A DNA stretch of 64,000 nucleotides, taken from positions 23,355,001 to 23,419,000 of the forward strand of contig NC_088102.1 in assembly GCF_036370855.1 (NCBI RefSeq), given 5' to 3'. The notes under the pieces were generated by a model. The model made no database searches, was not told where the DNA came from, and saw only the letters and a program-made list of their open reading frames with translations. Below, piece by piece: positions 13,450-27,200 of the stretch. How positions within the stretch are numbered: position 1 is the first letter of the stretch; every line of letters begins with the position of its first letter. The position numbers and the translations under genes are program-made. Source of the stretch: Dromaius novaehollandiae (lineage: Eukaryota > Chordata > Aves > Casuariiformes > Dromaiidae).

Positions 13450-15230
13450 TCACTGTGCTCTGGTTTATTAGTTTGTGCTCTACTAAAATGGAGTCTTAGA
13501 TATTGAAATTTCATTTCTTGTTTCTGAGGTGCTGATTTTAAGGAAAACATTCACTTCGGAGCCCTGGCTGAATTGGGGTCCTGCCACACAACTCAAAATT
13601 TGTTTGACAAGGAAGCTTGACAAAATGAAAGCAGTATTTCAAATAAGTGGCCTGGTTAAAGCACTGATCATTTTTCAGACTCCAAAATAAGCCCTTTTAC
13701 ATGTCTAAGGTGTTCTTGTTCTAAAAAGATCCCAAAGTACTTCACCAATTTTATATGTAAGAATCACTTCACCCACTAAATAAAAACGCCAGACGCATGA
13801 TCCTCAGAGAAGAAACACAGTGCTTAATAACATTGAACGTACACACAGTCAGCTGAACATAGGTGTTACTTATCTTTATCAGTCCAGAAAGCGATAGATG
13901 GAAATAAATGGAAGGTCTTTGCCACTTTCCTGCTCCCATCACTGTTTCTCCTTGCAGCCCTGCCTTATATCAATCCCAGACTCCTACAGAAAGAGATTCC
14001 GAAGTTGTGAATTGCAGTTTCCTCTCAGGCTTCACATTTCTCTTACACAAAAGACTCTATTATTTTAAATATCAATATTTGCAATTTAAAAGGCTTATTT
14101 ATTTGCCTGACCAAGAAAGTGGGGAAGCAAAGGGGCAGGGAGAAATGAGATGTAAACACGGGGCCTATAGTGTGCCATGAGGGCCCAAGTAATAATATAT
14201 TTTTGTTTGTATCTGGTTAAAAGCCTTGGAAGGATAACATAAGGGAGATTGTAAGTAGATATTCTTATTAGAATCAAAAAACTGAAGTATATAAGATGTA
14301 AATAAGCTTTCAGGACACGTTAAGAAACAATCTTTGAGCTGCTTTTCTCTAAGAAGCTTGATGAATGTTACGCTTTTTACCATGATTGCCCCAGACAGGT
14401 TTAACTTATTGATGCTCAGAAAGAGTCGGTCATTTCCAATCATGAAAAGTGAAGGTAAGTAAATCAGAAAAAAAGTTACCATATTTATGTCAAGAAAACT
14501 GAGGTGCCATAGGAGGGTTATTCCAACAGCAGGATTTTTCTATGAGCAGAAAAGTCAAAATGAAGAAACAATTTGCAATGACAAGGTAAACGTTTATGTA
14601 GATGCAACTAATTAGACTCTAAAAGGTAGTCTAGCCAGCTAACAATATAAAGTCCCAAACACATCAAAAATATTATAGTTCTAATGAATATTGTAACAAA
14701 ATCAAAAGAGGAATATAATCTGTATACAGACTGAAACTGAACTAAGTAAATCACAAATGAAGTAGGTGCCATTGGTGATATATCTGAGGGGACAAACTGA
14801 AAATCTTGCAATTACATCTCGCCTTGAAGAGTGTTGTTTAGATGCAGCTAGGACTTGCAATGGAGAGATGAGTTTATGCTATTGTTGGTGTTATATTTGT
14901 ATTAGTTGCTGTTAATTTTTTCTGCAGAAGTGACAGTGACATGTTTTGTATAAATATTCCTTAGGCACTCATGAAGCTGCTTTAATAAGAAAGGAAATTG
15001 AACTTTTTTGCATTTTAAGAAGGACAGCTGAGCATTTTCAAATAACACTGATCCATAAATTATAAATGGCTTCTTTCTTCACATATTTTTGCTCAGCCAA
15101 TTCAATGCTATAACTACTAAATCACAAAAACTAGCCTTTTGAAATGTCCGGGGTAGAGATCTCCAATTAAGTAGAGTAAAATATATATGGAGCTCATAAA
15201 AAAATAAAATGGATAATATTCTTTAGATGG
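13450..15230. other. Non-coding block, no gene seen
   Basis: This is AT-rich unique sequence. Reading frames on either strand are under about 105 codons and rich in L, I, F and Y, as expected from chance translation of AT-rich DNA. A possible ancient SINE-type relic at 13.7 kb is listed separately. Confidence 0.65.
13722..13788 (-). mobile_element. Possible MIR/L2/L3-type 3' end relic
   Basis: The string AAAAAGATCCCAAAGTACTT resembles the reverse complement of the 'aagcgctttgagatcctt' 3' end seen in old amniote SINE/LINE repeats. The following TTTTATATGTAAGAATCACT fits the adjoining part. It is short and diverged. A plus-orientation copy of the same motif occurs at 46.4 kb. Confidence 0.4.
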
Positions 15231-15233
15231 AAA

Positions 15234-15358
15234 GAATAGCTTAGTGGCTAATATATGGACTTTAATGCCAGCATTCCCAGATTCTATTCTTGTCTTAAAG
15301 ACTAACAATGCAATTCACATCACCTTATTTTCTCTATCCAAAAAGTGTACATATCCTC
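15234..15358 (+). mobile_element. MIR-like SINE, near full-length relic
   Basis: The head TAGCTTAGTGGCTAATATAT matches the MIR tRNA-derived start ('tagcatagtggttaagagca') and contains an RNA polymerase III A-box-like TAGCTTAGTGG. It is followed by GGACTTTAATGCCAGCATTC and a B-box-like GATTCTATTC. It ends in TTATTTTCTCTATCCAAAAA, corresponding to the 'cagtttcctcatctgtaaaa' core. The element order is right for MIR. Divergence is high, as expected for an amniote-age copy, and it is not transcriptionally competent by inspection. Confidence 0.6.
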
Positions 15359-15376
15359 TAAGCTAGCTGCCAACCT

Positions 15377-15482
15377 TCTCAATAGTCAATAGCAGGAAGA
15401 AGGTGGCTATAGTGGTTGATTCATCCTTCCCCAAAATAGTTAGAACGAACTGCACTCTGAAGATGACTATTGACTATAGAGG
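15377..15482. repeat. Short inverted repeat, 16-bp arms
   Basis: The left arm TCTCAATAGTCAATAG (15377-15392) pairs with the right arm CTATTGACTATAGAGG (15467-15482) at 14 of 16 positions, enclosing 74 bp. It lies between two MIR-like relics. It could be a decayed small DNA transposon or chance. Confidence 0.5.
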
Positions 15483-15552
15483 ACATTTAGCTGACTGTTG
15501 TTAGGAGATGCGAATCTCATGCTAACAGTATAATCACAAGTATCTTATTCAG

Positions 15553-15638
15553 TTGCTCTGTGCTTTAATTTGCTATCATTAAATAGGGTTAACAATAATT
15601 CCTTGCTTTACAGTATATTGTGAGACTTAGTGCATCCG
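15553..15638 (+). mobile_element. MIR/L2-like relic, 3' half
   Basis: The segment GCTCTGTGCTTTAATTTGCT, then TAAATAGGGTTAACAATAAT, then TTGTGAGACTTA follows the order of the MIR/L2 shared tail ('cctcagtttcctcatctgtaaaataggg..gttgtgaggatta'). It has the same orientation as the copy about 200 bp upstream. Confidence 0.55.
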
Positions 15639-16650
15639 TGTTTTTTGACTATTTGTTGTTACAAAAACCTTGCAATGAAACAGGTATTTAAGGGTGAGGT
15701 TGCATTTTCCTTTATTTCATCCCTTTATTAAATTCAATGATGTATCTCAGTCTTACATCTATTTCTGCAAGTCTAGACTTTCATTTGTACACAGTCTTCA
15801 GCCTTGGTAACAGGTGCATTAGCATCTCTTCCAACAAAACCATTTTTAAAAAGGAATGTAATAAATAATATTAACATAATATGCTGTCCAAATCCCACTG
15901 AGGTAAGGCACTGGTCCAGGTCCCATCAAATTCAACAGATGTCTTTTTATTAGCTTCCACAGGTACTGGCTCAAAGATGTGGGAGTGCTTTATGAATTTA
16001 CCATTAACTCTCACTGCCCCCAAAAGAAAACCCTTAGCCAGACCTTGTCCAGGCAAAAGGCAAGATAAACAAGAACAACAACAGCAACAGAAAAGAACCT
16101 GAAATCTGTACAGAGATTCAAATTACTTGTTTTATCAATTTGATACTGAAGGCAACCTAAACTTAATTTACCAGGCAACTTCTTGTATACAAAATACAAC
16201 ACCTAAAATACATTTTGCCAGAACACATAGAAACCAGCTAGAGTTTGGCAGGAAAGGGATTGCTATTTCTCTTCCTCTTTCTCTGACTAAAGGAGGAACT
16301 ACTGTCACTTGCTTTGACTATGATAGATTTGCAGGTAAGCAGTAGTGGGCCAGCTATCAGGAATTAATTACTAGTTTGGGAATTCACAGAATTATTTTCC
16401 TTAAGGAGAAACTCGGTAAAAGGACCCTAACAGCTCTCTTACTCCTGCAGTCAATAGAGACTGTGACAAGCTGATATTCAGGCCTATAGTCTTAAATTTA
16501 TCCCAAATGATTTTTTTCTCCTCTCCTAGATGATAAATAGCAATAGATGCCTTCCTGGATTCTGTTTTGGTCCAAACTGATTTTCTAAGTTAGTATGGAA
16601 AATAGCACAGAGAAGAATATTTTAGCAGTGCTATACTTCTCTGGAGGTAA

Positions 16651-16667
16651 AGATGATGATGATGATG
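16651..16667. repeat. (GAT)n trinucleotide repeat
   Basis: A short run of five to six GAT units follows GGAGGTAAA. It is a minor microsatellite. Confidence 0.85.
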
Positions 16668-18006
16668 CCCTTACATGTACTTCCAGTCTATGAAGCCTGT
16701 GGCCCAGCTGTGCAGGTGTTCCATCAGCTTTAGCGGGTGGCTGGAATGGCTTAAAGTTCTCTGTTACTTCAGCAGTGGAGCAAGTTTTCACAATACAAAC
16801 TCAACAGAAATATTCAAGGGTGGACCGTACTGGTACGGTGGAGAGAAACTACCAGTGATTTGATTCTATGTCCTGTGAAGTACAAAATGTATTTCTCACA
16901 CATATATTCCCATCATTCCCTATTGCCAAGGTCTCAGGATTCGTATCAGCTGGAGCTAATATTGATCGTGCAGCTTTCTTCATTGTAGTTACAACAAGTT
17001 GATATTGCTAGTGCTTCATACAGATTTAATATTCTATCATCAGAAGCATAAGTTTAAAACATTTTTGGAAAGAAATGAAATCAAAGTGACTTTTATACCT
17101 TTGTTGTACCAAAAAAAGAAAAAAAATCATCTTAATCTGCAGCAAGCAGCTGATCTCCTCTTTAGAGCATCAGAGAGACAAATCAATGCACTTTTTCCTC
17201 TTGACAGTCCTACATATGGGGTTTGGGGTTGCAGGCTGTAAGTATGTATTAAGCTACAACTATGCAAGAGTGCTGAAAGGAAGAGTAGTACATTGATGTT
17301 GGTCAAACATGAGACATAAAGGCTAGAGATGAAGTAGCAATTTGTGCCTGACAAATAACAATTCATCCCATGCCAACAGGCTTTGGCTGTGATAATAGTG
17401 TGATCTATATCTAATATGGAAGAGCTATGTGTGTGATGTTTAACAGTCATATCCCTTTAGACATTTTCAAATAAACAGAGATCTCAAGATCAACAACTTG
17501 CTCTTCTCTGCTTCTTCCCCAAGCAAACATATGAATGGTTTCTTATTGCACACAAGGCCAACCTGAAAATGAAAAAGAGCTGGTAAAACTGCTGTATGCC
17601 AAATAATTATATTTCAGCAGACTAGTTTTACCTAAAGTGTACAGGTGTTTATGTGCAGCCAAGTGCATAGGTGTATATTTTCAGCCTCGCTTGCTCACAT
17701 CCATTTGCAATACACAAACGCTATTGACATCTAATTTTTTTTTGAAAATGAAGAGTCAGGATGTCCCTGGAGTCCTCCTGCTAAAAGGTCACTCATCCAC
17801 TAGCTTATTTCATAGCAGGCATACAAAATACAGCTTCAAATAATCTAAAGTTACACATTTGCTAGAAGGCTACAAGTTGCTGTTCCAAATCTGTATTTGG
17901 GAATGCAAAGATGATAATACACTGAAGCGATTTCGCCAAAATGGAAGTGGGGGAAAGGGAAGAATGTGAGAGACAAGTAAAATATCACTGATGCTCTATC
18001 AGTGGA

Positions 18007-18032
18007 TTATATCACTGGCCTTATATCACTGG
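18007..18032. repeat. Tandem duplication, 14-bp period
   Basis: The 12-mer TTATATCACTGG occurs at 18007 and again at 18021. A related ATATCACTG lies just upstream near 17982. This is a small local slippage-type duplication. Confidence 0.85.
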
Positions 18033-21000
18033 ATTACAATGCCTCTTGAGCTATTCAACTTTTCTCTGTGGTAAAAGGCCACCCAGATGTATAGCATATG
18101 AGGGTGTTTATAGCACAAACTATAAACTACTCTCAGAAACATTTGGCGCAAATGCATCTCCAAAGATGAAAAATGGCTTACGACCAAAACAGAAATTTAG
18201 GGATTTGAGGTCCTGTTTTTACGTACCTCAGAGTATCCTTGGCTTTATCTAAGCATGAGCTTGTGAGTAACCTCTGACAAAACGGATATCAAATTTTAAC
18301 TATAAAAATTGATTTCTACTAACTCTATCTTCTCTTATCTTCATTTCTATTTCTTTATGTTTTGTAAAAAGAAAAATATAAACTTTGCACTATTCTGTCT
18401 TCTATTTTTAGTTCCTGCATTCAGAGATTATAGAGGCCCAAAGAATGAAGAGAGGAATTTCCCACGCTTGTTCTGGGAACAAATAAGTATTAACTATTTG
18501 AATAACAATGTCCAGTTTAAGCATAGAACTGTTCAGCTGAAGAGTTTGTCAAAGACTGGTGGCTCTGTCAGGGCTAGAAAAGCAATGCTTTTGGCAAAAC
18601 CACAAGTGAGATGTATTCTGGGTGAGGGCACAGCTGTGTGGGGCTTTGGCCTGAAATGAAAGATGTGGATATGCTTGTGCTTGTGTAGCATTTGTGAGGA
18701 GCTGTGCTTTTAGCACTGGCTCCTTTTCCTGCAGGTTCTGTACTTCAGCAGATTTTCTGAGCCATATCAATGCAAAAAACATGTACCAAAAGTAGAACAG
18801 TTGTGGAAAAAACTGTCAGAACTTCTCATCTCAGACTTCCTGAAAGTACTCAATGAGTTTGAATGCTGATCTAGATCATCAGTTTGGTCTCCACAGGCAA
18901 TCACCTCAGGGAGGAGCAGGTAGTTAACAAGCCAGAAAACATCCTGCTGGCAACAGGGGATAAAACAAACTAGAGAGCCAGGCAGGTAGTTACTGCTCTG
19001 GGACTTTGTTCAGAATGTAGGAATTAACCTCCAGCTGTTGCAAAAATCCCATGGGCTGCGGTTGTAGATCCTCAGTGTCTCTCTTGCCGTTGTCAAGAAC
19101 AGCTCAGGATCAGACCATTAAGAAGAGTGCCCAGATTCTTTCCTGTCTCATCAGCCATTTGTTTTATATTTCACTTTGCAGTGCTGTGGCTAGATTGCTT
19201 TTCCCTTTGACATATTCATTAAAAAAAAAAAAAGATCGATAATAAACAGAGCAAAGGCTCTGTGAGTTCTTTGTATGAAGTTTCAACAAGCACTGATTTG
19301 TTGAATTCTAGTGGATGCCAGATTATCCCACAGTACCAACAGGCTCTCTTCACCATTGTTGCACATCAAAGCACACCCTTGTTAATCAGGCTAATGAAAT
19401 TAATGCAGATGTGTTATGACTTGCTGTGTCTGGTATTTCTTTTTTTTATATACTGTTGTGCTTTTTGTGATTGAGTCTGTAGAATGCTTTTATTGTCCAA
19501 ATACACAGTGAATTTGTGAAACATGAAAAAAGAGCCCACATGAATATTGAAGTTTACAACATTAAGGAGGAGAAGAGAATTGACATAACAAAATCTCTGC
19601 AGTAAAAGCTTTTATAGACCATTTTAAAATTGCAGGTTCTTCCATATTTAGAGGTATCCAGAAACAAATGCAAAATACCAAGCTCCTAGATATTAATATT
19701 GTTCATAGCACTCCCTAAGTAGATGACCATTTCTCAAGGCCACTGTGTGGCCTTCAGCATTATTGAGATAGTTAGTAGGTAAGGCTATATCTAAAGTTTT
19801 TAGAGCATCAGAAGGCTGATCATGGGGCAGAAAGATATAGATCCTCTAAGGAGTCTGGGCAATTTCTGTTCCGTTAGGGATGGTCATCAAAAGGTTCACT
19901 GTTCTTGGAGGTTGCGGATCTGGTGGATGGCCAGATTTCATAATCGGTATACCAGACTTGATCCAATTAATGTTGCCCCTCTTGGTGCCTGACTTTGTGC
20001 CATTATTTGCAGAATACGGTAGGTATTTGAGTGTATCAAGGAACTAGCTACTCAGAAACCTAAATACAGAAGCTAATATTAGCTGATGCAGGCCAAAGCT
20101 CTCTCCATCTTATGTGAGCAGGTTACGTTTCATAAAGAACTATAAACCAGTCTGGAATGACAAGAAAATGCAGCCAAAGACTGCACTTCTCCGAAGACTT
20201 ATCTTTCTCCTCTATCAACCTAATGGCTTTTAGCTTCAGGACCAGAAGTGCATTGGAAAATCTGGATTATAACTGTTGATATAGACATGCTGCTGTCACT
20301 GTGTTCTGAATAAAGAAACTGTTAAATTAAAAGGATGCTCTCAAGGAATTTAGGCTCTCAAGCATAAGCTCAAAGAGGTAAAAAAATCATTCATAGTAAC
20401 ATGAGATTAATCAAAAGAGTTTTCTAAGTTATTATCTGTTTCAACCTGTATGCAGCCTCTTCCACTAGGCTGCCTCACGGCCAGTGTTTGTCCAAGCCAT
20501 ATATGGTGATACTTTCTCAGTGCCTCTGTTTTATCCAGCCTCCTACCTACAGAAACACAAACCTTTTCTAAGTAATAGCTGGTGGAAAGCTGCCTGTCCA
20601 CACCCAGGTGGCACATTTTGATTAATTTTCAGCAGAGAGCTGCTTTAGCTGAGAAAGGAGACGTTTCCTATGATGTTACTAAGTGAAGGAGAGTACTGAG
20701 CACCCAGTTTCATTTAGTTCAGGCTATGTTAGTGATTAAAATGGTCATTCTTCCAAACACTGGTGTGGTACTTTCACAAGTTTCATCCTCCTCCCTTTGA
20801 AGCTGCCTGTCGACATCAGTAAGAATGCCGAGGCAGGAGGACCTTTCACTCTGAAAAACCTTATAGAAGAGGCATTAACCTCTTGGAAATGTGAATCTAA
20901 ATGCCAGAATACATTATACAATAGTGCTAGCGGAAAGCATAATATCTAATCCCTGGTGAAATGAAAACCCTGTGTGAGAAAGAATCAACAGACAAAATTC

Positions 21001-21263
21001 TTCTGTTTTCTAAACATCATATGAAATTCTCCATTCATTAATATTTGATTAGACATATTTTGTCCCCATTTCTGTTGAGTATAGTCTATATAATTTCACA
21101 GTCACCCCATCTTGATTTCTCTGCCATGGTTTAATATTTTATTCAGTTCATTAAGTACAGTATTCATTTCAGCTCAAATAAAGTCTTATGCATAGTCTCT
21201 ACTTTTGTCTATCTACTAACACAGGAAAACTGATGTAGGTTGGTGATGTTGTAATCAACCTTC

Positions 21264-21280
21264 TTTTTTTTTTTTTTTTT
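21264..21280. repeat. Poly-T run (T17)
   Basis: Seventeen T follow AACCTTC. No associated element is recognised. Confidence 0.95.
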
Positions 21281-24200
21281 CCACATGTCTGTAAATGTTC
21301 AGACTTTAGCTTAAACCAATTGTTAGATGACTGGAATCAGAAGGGGGGAATTCAAAATTTGAAATCAGATCTAGACAAAATATATAAATGGCATTTTCAT
21401 TTATTTATTACACCCAATTAATATTCTTGATGCAGACAGTATGCAAAAACCACAGCTAGACTAGAATTTGATCTGGAACTAGTACAGTACCTGGAAGTAA
21501 CTGAATAATCAGTGTTGTGGAATACATACTATTACCATTAGTTATAGGTGGATTCTCATTTAAGTTTCAGATGTAGTTAACCCTAATATTAGAACACCCT
21601 TCTGCATTTTAAATACATTTCAGGCATAGTGATTTGTGTATTATTTTTGCTTCCTCTGGCCTAATGAAATAACCCACAAACCCTGTCCATTTTGACAAGC
21701 TGAAACGTGCAATTCCCAATAATGTTTTATTCTGACATAACTCATCAAAATGCATTTCAGTTTGTGGAAACAATCTGCCAGTATCTAACTGTGGAGGTAA
21801 TTTGCTGAAGTTATGAAAACCGGGAAAGGCTAATATGTGGCTTAATGCATTCACGCAGGACACTTTAGAGACTTGGTGTTTGGAAGATTAGCATAGCAGA
21901 TGTCAAATGAATATTTTTAAATTTGCTTCCTAATTTGTAAATATAATTTTCCCCTTGGTCTTCAGTATAATAAACAAAACCGTTAGGAAGCTGGAATCAG
22001 CAGGCTTCATACTTTCCACCTAGCAGTTACTCAATAAGGAGGCCTCACCTGGCTTAAAATTGCATGGCTGCTGAGAAGAGTTGGGCCCTTTTGGTTTTGA
22101 TCCAGAGCATATAAAGGCTTTAGGTAGCTACCTTTTAAGCTTTCAAATACCTAAGAGGGGTCTAAAAATACACAGTTAAAAGACTATCTTCCAAAATCCT
22201 AAACTGAACAAAATGATGATGATTATCAGTAGAAAACAGGGAGTGCATACCTGATCTAGATCTACCCCTTCTTCTCCCCACATCCCTGCTATCCCAAGAG
22301 TGTAAGCGTCAAACTCAGGGCCATCAAGATGCACCTCTGTCTTCTCCAGAAAGCAAAATTTCTTTTGTAATTGGGAAACAGGCATTTTCAGACAAGAGGA
22401 GAGATGGAGTTCTACAACTCAGTCAACGGGGCCGTAATTTCATTCAGTTACTGAAAAGTCAGATAAAAAGACCTCATCATATAACCCAGCCTCCTTCTTC
22501 TAGAATGTGAGTAGAGGAGACACAGCCTCCAGGTTTTTCTGATGGGGATTAAATCTTTCTGTAACTATATCACCAGGGGACTAAAACAGATCACTTGCTA
22601 TTCCTGAAAAATAACTACAGCTTATGATTTTAATTGCAGTTGTTATAATCAGATGTGGAAACATATTTCTCTCTTTTTTAACTGCAAGAGAATTATTTTA
22701 AAAAATTTTGAACATATAGAAACAAAGGATAAAAGGTTCAGATTTATTGTCTTCCAATTTGTTCTCCCAGTGAACTTATAACCCAGACATAACAGAATAT
22801 CCTGACTTTGCACAAAGCCAAGAGTTTCAAATGAGTCAAAATATTACTCAGTTATAAAAAAGAGAAATGATCAAGCAGCATTAAGAAATGTGCAATAGGC
22901 TATTGGTTTACATTTTTCCTGAGTACTCTGTTTTGTTCCTAATGCTTGATGCTCAAGAATATTTTTAACACAATCCAAAGCTCATGTTCAAATTTATCTA
23001 AAAAACAAGAGCAGAGTGGGACTGCAAATCAAGGGGATAAAATTTGATACATCAGAAATTAGGCTAAAATAATGAATGAAAAGATGAGAGGATGGCCCAT
23101 TGCAGCCATCATTACTTTTGGAAGTTAGAAGAGAGAATTGCTGGGAACTGAAACGGGTTCCCAGAGGATTCTGTGGCGAAAAGCCAGATGGTTTATCTCT
23201 TCTCTCTATAGACTTTGCCTTTGGACTCGCCAGATAACAAGGATGAAATACATCCTGATTTGTCTTTCTGTATCTTTCTTGGTTCCTCCCCACATATCTT
23301 CATGTCATCTCTCTTTTATGGAGTAAGATTTTTCCTTGCTTCTTTAACACAATCCTGAGAACAACCAAACTGCACAGTTCTCTGAAGCCCACTGTAATGA
23401 GAAAGCCCAGTGGGATCAACACAGCCTGAGAAAGCTCTCTGAAGGACAAGCTGAGCATCCCAGCCAAGTGGGATGGCCTATACTGGGGAAGTGCTGGACC
23501 TACTGTGCTTGCATTCCTTTAACAATCTCTGTTTGTCCATTAAATTCAATGCTTTTGGGACGTACGAAATTTGTTGTGTTGTACACTTGCCTCACGCTGG
23601 TAAGCTGGTGTCTGTCTGTATGATCTGTGCAGACATCTGGGGTCTTCAGGTGTGGCATCTCGGCTAGAATTGTTGTGTGGTAATCACAGACCTAGAAATC
23701 CTGGACAAATGTGAAAAAATATTCAAATTCATTCAGACAGCATTTCAAGTCTGGGAATATGTCCAGAGATGGTCTATTTGTTTCTCTCTCTGGTTTGTCA
23801 GAAGCTGGAAAGTATTCTCACACTCAGACTGCTGCAATAGAAATAATCCTCAGTTTTTCCACGAAGAAGGATTCCTGATCAAAAAAAAAGGACTATATCT
23901 GAACATCCTCTGTCTAGGAAAAAGTCTCTAAGAAGTTTTGAACAAATTTCTCTTGCAGAATGATGTGCATGTGTGTGTGTATTTTTCCTGTGTGCATCCA
24001 AATCAACATATTTGCAATAGGAAATTTTTCATGTGTTTTTCTGGGCAGAGTAAAAAAATATCAGGAGCAGAAGAAAGCATATTGCTGTCATTACACTAGC
24101 TGAGATGCATTTTAACATTAAAAACATTGTTTGAAGAAAAACATGCAGGATGAAGGAAGGGTTGTGTTGAGCTGCTTGAAACAATGTTGATTTTTGTTGT

Positions 24201-27200
24201 TTGTAGTCACAAAAACAAAGCTAACTGAGTCTTAGGAACAGAAAAAATAATGGGGAAAATGAAAGAGCAAATTCCATTTTTATGTAGTAATTGATGCATC
24301 TATATCAAAAAAGCAATTATTCCTGGAACAACTGCAGTGCCATAAACTCTCTGTCTTAAGGATCTAAGAATGTTTTTGCAATGGTGCAACTGGGAAAGTT
24401 CTTGAAATTTTGAATAATATAGATATAACGTTCTCACTGAAGGTGATCGTTCTAGGGACTGAGGTTCACCAGGCTTTTTCTCTCCACAGAATAAGTACAT
24501 CACTGAGAAAAGGAACACAAAATTCTGAACTGAACTTCACAAAAATCATTTAACTTTGAAACAAGGCATCATTTACTAGAAAAAATAGGGAAGTCTTTCT
24601 CCATTAGTTTAGAGAAATTCTCCTATTACTCTGGCATTTTAATGCTGTGGACCATTCCTCTAGAAAGAACACTGAATTGAGATTTACTCTTTCTCATAAG
24701 CCAACAAGAAGTTACTTAGCAAAATGATAACTTATTGTCCCTACTTAGGCACAAACACAGGATGCATCGAATCTGTCATTAATTTAAGCTGCCATTGATT
24801 ATTGATGTTTGGCCAGTTACAATTGTTTTAACTGTGAATTTGACTCCCTGCCTTTACAGAATGCTCTCTGTGAAGCATACAGCTCTGTGCCCTGATGTGG
24901 TTTTACACTCACTGGTCCCACAGGTTGAAGTAAGCTGGGTCTGGAGCTCTGGTTTCGATCTTTCTCCAGTGATGAAACCTATAATGCAGAGAATCAGTAG
25001 GATAGTACCAGTTTCCTACTTCTCTGTAATGAGTCCAGCTTCTTCTTGCAAACTTTTACTTCCTATTAAGGGATTTTAGCAATGGTGTCACTTACTAAAA
25101 CTTGCCCAATCCTGTTCTTTTTCTGTGTGCTGTATCATTAAGAAGCTGCAAAAACAAACAAACTGACAGACACATGAGAAAAAAAAGCACTTTAAAAGAA
25201 CAGATTCATAATGTTTGAGGTTTGGGGAGTTTTTCTGTTCTCCTTCCAAGACTTTAAATGACATTTTCAGGCCAGAAGAGTTATTAGCAACTTAGTTTTA
25301 AAGCTCTTAAAAATCCAAACACTCACTGGATTAACTCCAAGGGTGCAAAGGACATGTTTCTGTTTCTGACTCCAGCCACTCCCATGTCTGTCAGCATGTC
25401 TGAATTAGAGCTGAATCTGATTATTGTGTTAAAATGTTGAGTACCAATACGAGCAAATGAACTGCTGGCTCCAGGTAGTCTCTGGGGTTAAATATAAGTC
25501 TGCAGTCTTGCTGTTGTATCTCTGTTGTGACAAGGCTCTGCCAACATGAAAGAATCAGAGGCAAGTTCTGGACCTATGACAATAACAATATCAATGTCTT
25601 GTTCGCGCTGATGGTCTGCTCTAAGAGCTGGTGTAAATCACAGACATCACCAGCACTACCATTCATCCAGTGATGAGATCAGATAGAGAAAAAGGACCAA
25701 TTTCTACCACCAATTTCTGGTATATCATGTGCAATATGTCAGAATTATTAAATTGTTAGCTAATACGATGGGTAATTTTTTCTCAGGAGATTTTATCACC
25801 TCATAAATTTGTCTTTCTAAGTACATTAGAAGAGTGTATTTACAATTTTTTCCCCCAGGAACACCCTGAAAGGAAAAAGCTAGCAGGAATTTGACAATTT
25901 ACTGCATGTTAGAATCAGCACAAACTGAAATCTGATAGGTAAGACTGTACTCAGTTCCTGCAATGGAGAAGTATATTTGGATGAGAAATAGCAAGGCAGG
26001 ATAGCTAACCAAAAAAATAACTTTTCTGACAAATGTGATAAGGGATATCATAAGCTCTTTTTCCCTTTAAATGTCAGGCTGCGCCTATGTACATATAAGC
26101 AAGATGAGGTTTTATAAGGAGAGGTGATATTGGACATTGGACATTTAGTGCAGAAAAGAGAGACAGACTTTTTCACATAGAGAAAACCCCACTTCAGGTC
26201 TGAAACAGTGAAGCAGGTAAGTACGGTGACACTAAGAACAGTTGGGAACAATTGTCCTAAATTGGTTAAATTACTTAATGAGAGAGGTTGACACAAAAGG
26301 ATGGCTGGCACCTATGGAGAAAAGGCAGAAGTTCGTTTGGGGCTAGATGTTAGGGTAGTAAGCCACTGTGTGCTTGGAAGAGTTAGGCAAGAGGCAGAAA
26401 CTAACACAACCCTAAATGTACAAAACCATAAAGTTTAAGTGGTCAAAAACTGGGAATTGGATTCAGTTATTTGCCAAAATAATCTATAATGGACCGTAAC
26501 CAAATTCCAAATCCAAATGCCCGTTAGGAACACTCAAGGTCATGGACACATATCCATATTTTGTGACCTGCAACGACTGTATTGAAAATGAATAAGTATC
26601 TAAATGACCATTAAAATTCATGTTGGTTTCCAAATGTCAAGTGTGGGATTAATTGGAAATGTTACAGGTTAGATTTATTTAGATAAGATTAAATCTCTGG
26701 ATTTCAAATACTGGTGAGGTCTCCCCATTGCCTGTTGTACTGTGATCTAAGAGAGAGTAGCATAGCTGCATAGGAGACCTTGGGGATAAACTGTACCTGA
26801 ACTAGACTTTGAAAAATATGCTTGGTTCTCCCCTCGACAATCTGTGACAAGATGATGTAAAGCAGCATTTACCAACAACTTGTAAGAGATTAGGCAGTTG
26901 TCAAAAGAGATGTCAATACAGGCTTTAGAGATTGCTTCCTGAAAGATTTCAGAGAGAACCACTAAACTGCAGCTGGGTTTTGATAGCTCTCTACAGCTGT
27001 GCACAGCTGGACAGATGTTATGTTTACCTGTATCTTTAGTTCCGGCTTGATAAGTGATGGCTTGGATGACAGTGAGGTATAATAACTATTTTTTATCTAC
27101 ATACAATATGAATTGGATGTCATCCATTATGAACAACTCAATCCTTCTCTCTAATTTTTCTTCATAACAGTATGTCTTGATTCCCACAAATAAAACCATA

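Noticed and set aside
16827-16842. Near-palindrome ACCGTACTGGTACGGT
   Set aside because: Only seven-base arms with a two-base centre; expected by chance in 64 kb and without supporting context.
18309-18659. Plus-strand 116-codon frame with an acceptor-like TTCTATTTTTAG at about 18410
   Set aside because: The first third is translated AT-rich intron-like sequence, and no consensus donor closes the possible exon.
19861-20030. Sequence that reads at first like a conserved coding or retroelement segment (GGTGGATGGCCAGATTTCAT)
   Set aside because: All three plus-strand frames contain stops within a short distance, and no retroelement match could be justified.
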